DNA from: Geoglobus sp.
GTDB taxonomy: Archaea > Halobacteriota > Archaeoglobi > Archaeoglobales > Archaeoglobaceae
Reading direction: 5' to 3'
Assembly: GCA_027016965.1 (NCBI GenBank)
Contig: JALURI010000212.1
Coordinates: 2,211-22,004, forward strand
DNA: 19,794 nucleotides
Made by a program: the position numbers and the translations under genes. Positions 15,547-19,794 of the stretch are shown piece after piece. The notes below the pieces were generated by a model. The model was not told the DNA's origin. It saw only the letters and a program-made list of their open reading frames with translations, and ran no database searches. The stretch's first letter is position 1, and each line of letters starts with the position of its first letter.

Positions 15547-16531
15547 GAACTTTGAAGAGATATTCTTTATTAAAGACGAGGGAAATCCAGGTGAACATGG
15601 GATCTATCCATATAACAGACCCATCAAAGAGTATATAACGAAGGGAATGGTTTGCATAGACAAGCCAATGGGACCCAGCAGTCATGAGGTTGTTGTCTGG
15701 GTAAGGAAGATCCTTGAGGTTGAAAAAACAGGACATACAGGAACTCTCGATCCAAGGGTTACTGGAGTTTTACCTGTGATGATAGAACATGGTACAAAAC
15801 TTGTGAAGTACCTGCAGGAATCTGACAAGGAATACATTGCCCTGATGCACATCCACGCCAGTGCAAGGCGGGAGGATGTTGAGAAGGTGATGAATAACTT
15901 TGTTGGTAGGATATATCAGAGACCTCCCTTGAAATCTGCTGTAAAGAAAAGGCTCAGGATTAGGGAGATAAGAGAAATTGAGATTCTGGAAATAGATGGA
16001 AGAGAGGTTCTTTTCAGGGTTCTATGTGAGGCGGGTACATACATACGAAAACTCTGCATTGATATCGGAGAGGTTCTGGGTGTCGGTGCCCACATGCAGG
16101 AGCTGAGAAGAACGAAGACAGGTACGTTTGACGAAAGCAGATCATACACTCTCCACGATCTCTTGGATGCATACATGTTCTGGAAGGAGGATGGTGAAGA
16201 AAGGTATCTCAGAGAGATTGTTATGCCGATGGAGGAGGCATGCAAGGCAATGAAGAAAATAGTGATAAAGGATACCGCAGTTGATGCCATTTGCCATGGT
16301 GCTAATCTCACAGCAAGAGGAATTCATTACATAGAAAAGAGCATCAGAGAGGGGGACAACATTGCTCTTTTTACTCTGAAAAACGAGCTGGTTGCAGTTT
16401 CAAAAACTCTGGTGGATGCCAGATCAATGATGGACATGAAAAAGGGGATTGTGGCAAAAACATTGAGAGTTATGATGGAAAGGGGAACCTACCCTCCATA
16501 CTGGAAGGGAAAGGCTGAGAATCAGAATTGA
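15521..16531 (+). CDS. cbf5: H/ACA RNP pseudouridine synthase Cbf5 (TruB family, dyskerin homologue)
   Basis: Catalytic subunit of archaeal H/ACA ribonucleoproteins; it makes pseudouridine in rRNA under guide RNA direction and can modify tRNA U55. From ATG 15521 it has 336 aa. The N-terminal extension (1-40) is typical of Cbf5 as opposed to bacterial TruB. The catalytic segment is GHTGTLDPRVTGVLP with D77 as nucleophile. RPPLKSAVKKRLRIR and CEAGTYIRKLCIDIG are core motifs. The C-terminal PUA domain (about 245-325) contains HGANLTARGI. The gene overlaps cmk by 26 nt. The ribosomal genes L34e and L14e that lie near cbf5 in some other archaea are absent here. Confidence 0.97.
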   Translation: MKERIIPDKNFEEIFFIKDEGNPGEHGIYPYNRPIKEYITKGMVCIDKPMGPSSHEVVVWVRKILEVEKTGHTGTLDPRVTGVLPVMIEHGTKLVKYLQESDKEYIALMHIHASARREDVEKVMNNFVGRIYQRPPLKSAVKKRLRIREIREIEILEIDGREVLFRVLCEAGTYIRKLCIDIGEVLGVGAHMQELRRTKTGTFDESRSYTLHDLLDAYMFWKEDGEERYLREIVMPMEEACKAMKKIVIKDTAVDAICHGANLTARGIHYIEKSIREGDNIALFTLKNELVAVSKTLVDARSMMDMKKGIVAKTLRVMMERGTYPPYWKGKAENQN

Positions 16532-16538
16532 AGAAAAA

Positions 16539-16545
16539 TATAAAT
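16539..16545 (+). promoter_or_regulatory. TATA-like box upstream of PCNA
   Basis: TATAAAT at 16539-16545, within an A-rich stretch starting at 16531, lies in the 50-bp gap after cbf5. Transcription would start about 25 bases downstream, near 16567, leaving a short leader that contains the SD AGGTGGT (16571-16577). This supports a separate promoter for PCNA, PriL and pelota. Confidence 0.5.
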
Positions 16546-16581
16546 AGTATCCAGCCAGAATCTCTCAGGAAGGTGGTAATG

Positions 16582-17319
16582 ATGATTGATGTGATTATGG
16601 ATGGAGATATTCTGAAATCTATTACGAGAGCCATGGTAGCTCTTGTTAGTGAGGCGAGATTTCATTTTATGAACGACAGAATTCATTCAAGGGCTGTCGA
16701 CCCTGCCAATGTTGCCATGGTAATCTTTGATGTTTCCAAGGAGAATCTTGAGGCTTACAGCATTGATGAGGAAAAGACAGTTGGAGTTGATGTTAACAGA
16801 ATTTATGATATTGCAAAAAGTATACGGAGAAATGAGCTTGTTGAGCTGAAGGTTGAGAATGAAGCAACTCTGGTGGTCAAATTTGGAAGTGTTGAATACT
16901 CTGTATCTCTTATCGATCCATCTGCAATTAGAAAGGAACCCAAAATACCGAATTTAGAGCTTCCTGCAAGAATAGTTCTTGATGCCGGAGAGTTCAAAAA
17001 GGCAATAGCCGCTGCTGACAGAATAAGTGATCATGTGATCTTCAGAAGCGACTCCACAGGGTTTTACATTGAGGCTGAGGGTGATGTTGACAGAATAGTT
17101 TTCCACATGAGTGAAGCAGAGTTGATTGAGTTCAACAGGGCTGAGGCAAGAAGCATGTTCAGCATAGAATACCTGAAAGAATTCATAAAGGTTGCAGGGA
17201 CTGGAGACCTGCTGTCAATCCATCTCGGTACAAATTATCCCGTAAGACTTGTTTTTGATGTATCAGGTGGTAAGACAAGGGTTGAATACATTCTTGCCCC
17301 GAGAATAGAGGCAGAATGA
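16582..17319 (+). CDS. pcn: DNA polymerase sliding clamp PCNA
   Basis: Homotrimeric ring that encircles DNA and tethers polymerases, ligase, FEN1 and other partners. From ATG 16582 the product has 245 aa, the usual length, and starts MIDVIMDGDILKS. HSRAVDPANVAMV, FGSVEYSVSLIDPSAIRKEP in the inter-domain region, and the C-terminal VEYILAPRIEAE match euryarchaeal PCNA, very close to the A. fulgidus protein as I recall it. AGGTGGT at 16571-16577 is the SD. ATG 16579 is one codon earlier and possible; the longer frame from 16528 is not supported. The stop overlaps the PriL ATG (ATGA). Confidence 0.98.
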   Translation: MIDVIMDGDILKSITRAMVALVSEARFHFMNDRIHSRAVDPANVAMVIFDVSKENLEAYSIDEEKTVGVDVNRIYDIAKSIRRNELVELKVENEATLVVKFGSVEYSVSLIDPSAIRKEPKIPNLELPARIVLDAGEFKKAIAAADRISDHVIFRSDSTGFYIEAEGDVDRIVFHMSEAELIEFNRAEARSMFSIEYLKEFIKVAGTGDLLSIHLGTNYPVRLVFDVSGGKTRVEYILAPRIEAE

Positions 17320-18449
17320 AATTTCTACCAATTCTCCCTTTTCTGAAAGATTATCCTTTTTTGAAACCCTCAAAATATCTCCTTGGCAGTATAAATCGGG
17401 GGATTGTATTTGATTTCGCTCTTGAGAGTGCTGAGAACAGATTGAGGAATTTGCTTGAAAAGGGATATGTCCGGATTGTGCCTGATGAAAAATCTCTTTT
17501 GTGTTTTGGGTGTGAAATGCTGTGTCGAGAGTTTTGCAGAGAAAATGCAATGACTGACAGAATAGAGTGGAGCAAATGCACGCTGTGCTCTGAATGCTTC
17601 AGGAACTGCAGATTTCACATTTCACCGGAAATGTACAGGGAATACGAGCTTAATGCCAGAATTTCTGCACTGTCATACATCATGATGCGATCTGCAGTAT
17701 CTCAGTTCAGCGATGCAGTCAGAAGGAGATTTGCAACATCACTTGCAAGATCCTACAGAATTGCAATGGAGAATGACAGAAGTGAGATTCTTCCTGAGAT
17801 TCTTGCTTCAAATTTTAGAGTAAAAATGCAGAGGAATAATGAAATATCTGTCCACCTTACCCATTACCTCAAGGCAGCATCAAGAATAAAAAGTTCAGAA
17901 TGGAAACTTTACAACAGAAATCTGAGAAATGGGTTTGTTGAGCTGTCACTTCACGAATTTTACAGAATTGTTGAAGAAAATCTGAGAGATTTGTTTTTTG
18001 AAAAAATGCCTGAAATTGATGGAATAGAATCCCTGAAGAATATTGTGCTGAATTACGAGGGAAAGAGAAAACTTCAAAGAATTGAGGATGTGAAGGATTT
18101 CACCCTTTTTCCACCATGCATCAGGAAGATTCTTGCAGATCTTGGAAGTTCAGCCAATGTTTCCCATACCGCAAGATTCGCCCTCACATCATTTCTGCTG
18201 AATGTTGGATACAGTGTTGATGAAATTCTGCGGATGTTCAGAACAGCACCTGATTTTGATGTGGAAAAGGCAAGATATCAGATAGAGCATATAGCAGGAA
18301 TGAAAGGGGCAGGAAAGGAGTATGAGGTGCCATCATGTTCAACAATGAAAACCTATCACAACTGCATTGCTCAATGCAGGGTTAAACATCCCTTAGAATA
18401 CTACAGGAGGAGAGTTCATGAAAGTTCTGGAGGAAAGACTGAAGGGTAA
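17316..18449 (+). CDS. priL: DNA primase large subunit PriL, with an extra eight-cysteine insert
   Basis: Large subunit of the archaeal/eukaryotic two-subunit primase, which regulates primer initiation and length together with catalytic PriS (not in this window). The 377-aa product has an N-terminal helical domain and a C-terminal 4Fe-4S domain. The four canonical cysteines are C268 (PPC), C341 (PSC), C350 and C354 (CRVKHPLEYY), with LNVGYSVDEILRMFRTAPDFD and YQIEHIAG between them. Unusually, residues 63-98 carry eight more cysteines: C63-x2-C66-x3-C70-x3-C74 and C88-x2-C91-x2-C94-x3-C98. The second set is exactly the spacing of a ferredoxin 4Fe-4S motif. I do not expect this in typical PriL. 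The gene starts in the PCNA stop codon and overlaps pelota by 32 nt. Confidence 0.94.
   Translation: MKFLPILPFLKDYPFLKPSKYLLGSINRGIVFDFALESAENRLRNLLEKGYVRIVPDEKSLLCFGCEMLCREFCRENAMTDRIEWSKCTLCSECFRNCRFHISPEMYREYELNARISALSYIMMRSAVSQFSDAVRRRFATSLARSYRIAMENDRSEILPEILASNFRVKMQRNNEISVHLTHYLKAASRIKSSEWKLYNRNLRNGFVELSLHEFYRIVEENLRDLFFEKMPEIDGIESLKNIVLNYEGKRKLQRIEDVKDFTLFPPCIRKILADLGSSANVSHTARFALTSFLLNVGYSVDEILRMFRTAPDFDVEKARYQIEHIAGMKGAGKEYEVPSCSTMKTYHNCIAQCRVKHPLEYYRRRVHESSGGKTEG
18405..18410 (+). promoter_or_regulatory. SD for pelA inside priL
   Basis: AGGAGG, near the 3' end of priL, lies seven bases before ATG 18418. It fixes the pelota start inside priL and indicates translation of both from one mRNA. 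Confidence 0.6.
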
Positions 18450-19449
18450 TGAGGGGGAGATAAAGTTAGTTCCTGAATCAATTGAGGATCTCTGGCATCT
18501 GAAGTACATAATTCAGCCTGGTGACGTTGTTTTTGCTCTTACAAAAAGGGCAAGTGAGAGTTCTGACAAGCTTAGAAGTGATAAGCAGATGGTAACTGTG
18601 AGGCTTGGCATAGCTGTTGAAAAGATAGAATTTCATAAGTTTGCAAACAGACTGAGAATTTCAGGCAGGATTGTGGCTGGAGTTGAGGATTCGGGACATC
18701 ATACTATCAACATCACTGAAGGAAAGGAACTTAGCATAGTAAAGGAAAAGTGGGCTAAAGAACAGCTTGAAAGAATAAGAAGTGCTGTTGAAAGCTCAAG
18801 CAGACCCGAGGTGCTGATTGTGACAGTAGAGGAGGGTGAAGCGGTTGTTGGAATTCTCAGACAGTGGGGTGTTGACGAGGTTGCTGTTGTAAAGGGAAGT
18901 TACGGGAAGGACAGGGGAAACAGCAGGAGAGAGTTTTTTGGAGATGTTTATTCAGTTTTGAAAAACTATGAATTTCAGTATTTGATTATAGCCGGTCCTG
19001 GATTTGCGAAGAATGACTTTCATGAGTTTTTGAAGGAAAAAAATGGTGAAATGGCTGAGAAGGCAATACTGGCAGACACATCCTCCATAGGAGTAAGAGG
19101 GTTTATTGAGGTGCTGAAAAGAGGAGTGGTGGATAGAATTGCAGGTGAGCTAAGGATAAAAAGAGATGCTGAGTACATGGACATTCTCCTTGAGAAAATA
19201 GCCAGGGATGGAAGGGCTGTTTACGGCATTGATGAAGTGAAAAAAGCCGTTGAATATGGTGCCATTGAGACGTTGCTTGTTGCCGACGAGTTTTTGAGGG
19301 AAGAAAGAGAAAAATGGGACATTGACAGATTTTTGAGGGATGCTGAAAATCTGGGTGCGAGAGTTATTATAATGAGCGCCGAGTTTGAGCCGGGAAGACA
19401 GCTCATGGCTCTTGGTGGAATTGCAGGATTGCTGAGATTTAGGATTTGA
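18418..19449 (+). CDS. pelA: ribosome rescue factor pelota (aPelota/Dom34)
   Basis: Archaeal pelota of 343 aa; with the aEF1A/ABCE1 system it splits stalled ribosomes and supports mRNA surveillance. The three domains are visible in order. The N-terminal Sm-like domain (about 1-130) has LVPESIEDLWHLKYIIQPGD, TVRLGIAVEKIEF and SGRIVAG. The central eRF1-like domain (about 133-250) has LIVTVEEGEA and YLIIAGPGFAKNDF. The C-terminal domain (about 255-343) has YGIDEVKKAVEYGAIETLLVAD. No GGQ motif is present, which separates it from release factor aRF1. ATG 18418 overlaps priL by 32 nt and uses the AGGAGG inside it. No clear terminator follows. Confidence 0.97.
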   Translation: MKVLEERLKGNEGEIKLVPESIEDLWHLKYIIQPGDVVFALTKRASESSDKLRSDKQMVTVRLGIAVEKIEFHKFANRLRISGRIVAGVEDSGHHTINITEGKELSIVKEKWAKEQLERIRSAVESSSRPEVLIVTVEEGEAVVGILRQWGVDEVAVVKGSYGKDRGNSRREFFGDVYSVLKNYEFQYLIIAGPGFAKNDFHEFLKEKNGEMAEKAILADTSSIGVRGFIEVLKRGVVDRIAGELRIKRDAEYMDILLEKIARDGRAVYGIDEVKKAVEYGAIETLLVADEFLREEREKWDIDRFLRDAENLGARVIIMSAEFEPGRQLMALGGIAGLLRFRI

Positions 19450-19478
19450 CTGCATAGTGGGATAGCCCATACCATAAA

Positions 19479-19794
19479 CTACCTTCTCTGTACCATCACC
19501 ATATCGTATGAGAATGCCAGAAATACTGCAAAGAGCATTATACCTCCTGCCATTCTTGTGCCAGGAACAAGGAGCAGAACCGTTCCAAGAACAGACAGGA
19601 CAAGGATAACCTCTCCCAGTTTCAAATTAAACAGATCGGCTATCATCGGAACATCCTCAGCTCCAAGCTTCATCGAGTACTTCTCCATCCAGGTTATCAT
19701 GGGTATGATATGGTATGCTGCACCTATTATTGTCAGGGTTATCCAGCCAACAAGCATCAGATGTGAATGTGTAAAGCTATCAGCATTCAACAAC
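19479..19794 (-). CDS. membrane protein resembling heme-copper oxidase subunit I, C-terminal part (5' truncated by window)
   Basis: The frame ends at TAG 19481-19479 and remains open through the right edge, so only the last 105 or so residues are visible. Three hydrophobic segments are seen: one beginning FTHSHLMLVGWITLTIIGAAYHIIP, and two more in GEVILVLSVLGTVLLLVPG and MAGGIMLFAVFLAFSYDMVMV. The H-x-H...GW...YH-x2-P arrangement is like helices of heme-copper oxidase/nitric-oxide-reductase subunit I-like proteins, where histidines ligate heme. This family call is by motif only. The codon at 19793-19791 is TTG, an internal leucine rather than a proven start. The gene is convergent with pelA, with a 29-bp gap. 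Confidence 0.6.
   Translation of the reverse strand, partial: LLNADSFTHSHLMLVGWITLTIIGAAYHIIPMITWMEKYSMKLGAEDVPMIADLFNLKLGEVILVLSVLGTVLLLVPGTRMAGGIMLFAVFLAFSYDMVMVQRR

Noticed and set aside
16528..16581. Long in-frame extension upstream of PCNA
   Set aside because: The extension lacks similarity to PCNA, and the SD AGGTGGT directs initiation at 16582. The stretch is better explained as a promoter and leader.
18418..19449. Peptide chain release factor aRF1 as an alternative to pelota
   Set aside because: The central domain lacks the GGQ motif that release factors need, and the N-terminal domain has pelota-type Sm-like motifs.
19458..19469. Short inverted repeat TGGG-ATAG-CCCA between pelA and the convergent gene
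   Set aside because: A four-base-pair stem without a following T-run on either strand is too weak to call a terminator.

Overview
The window is archaeal, from a euryarchaeal hyperthermophile that I infer to be a member of the Archaeoglobales. Four things point that way: eukaryote/archaea-type ribosomal proteins (S4e, L19e, L32e), RNase P Rpp29, Cbf5, PCNA, PriL and pelota; arginine codons that are nearly all AGA/AGG; GGTGAT-type Shine-Dalgarno (SD) sites; and PCNA and Rpp29 sequences that closely resemble Archaeoglobus fulgidus proteins as I remember them. Genus and species cannot be fixed from the sequence alone.

Layout. Positions 82-921 (minus strand) hold a beta-class DNA methyltransferase, probably N4-cytosine. 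An 83-bp divergent promoter region (922-1004) separates it from a long plus-strand run. That run opens with a SPOUT RNA methyltransferase (1005-1766) and continues as the fused S10/spc ribosomal cluster: L3, L4, L23, L2, S19, L22, S3, L29, Rpp29, S17, L14, L24, S4e, L5, S14, S8, L6, L32e, L19e, L18, S5, L30, L15. SecY, a YidC-like DUF106 membrane protein, cytidylate kinase and Cbf5 follow (to 16531). After a 50-bp gap with a TATA-like box come PCNA, the primase large subunit PriL and pelota (16582-19449), with overlapping genes. A convergent minus-strand gene, cut by the window end, encodes the C-terminal part of a multi-helix membrane protein resembling heme-copper oxidase subunit I.

How it works together. 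The 1005-16531 block makes ribosomal proteins, a tRNA-processing subunit, an RNA modification enzyme, the protein-conducting channel with a likely insertase, and a pseudouridine synthase. Intergenic gaps are 0-24 nt and most internal genes have a strong SD, often with the upstream stop codon lying inside the SD. The first gene and the divergent methyltransferase look leaderless. The PCNA-PriL-pelota trio links DNA replication with ribosome rescue.

The most notable oddity is an eight-cysteine, ferredoxin-like segment in the N-terminal half of PriL, additional to the four cysteines of the usual C-terminal 4Fe-4S domain. No rRNA, tRNA, CRISPR, insertion sequence or repeat array was seen. No gene-free stretch exceeds about 85 bases.
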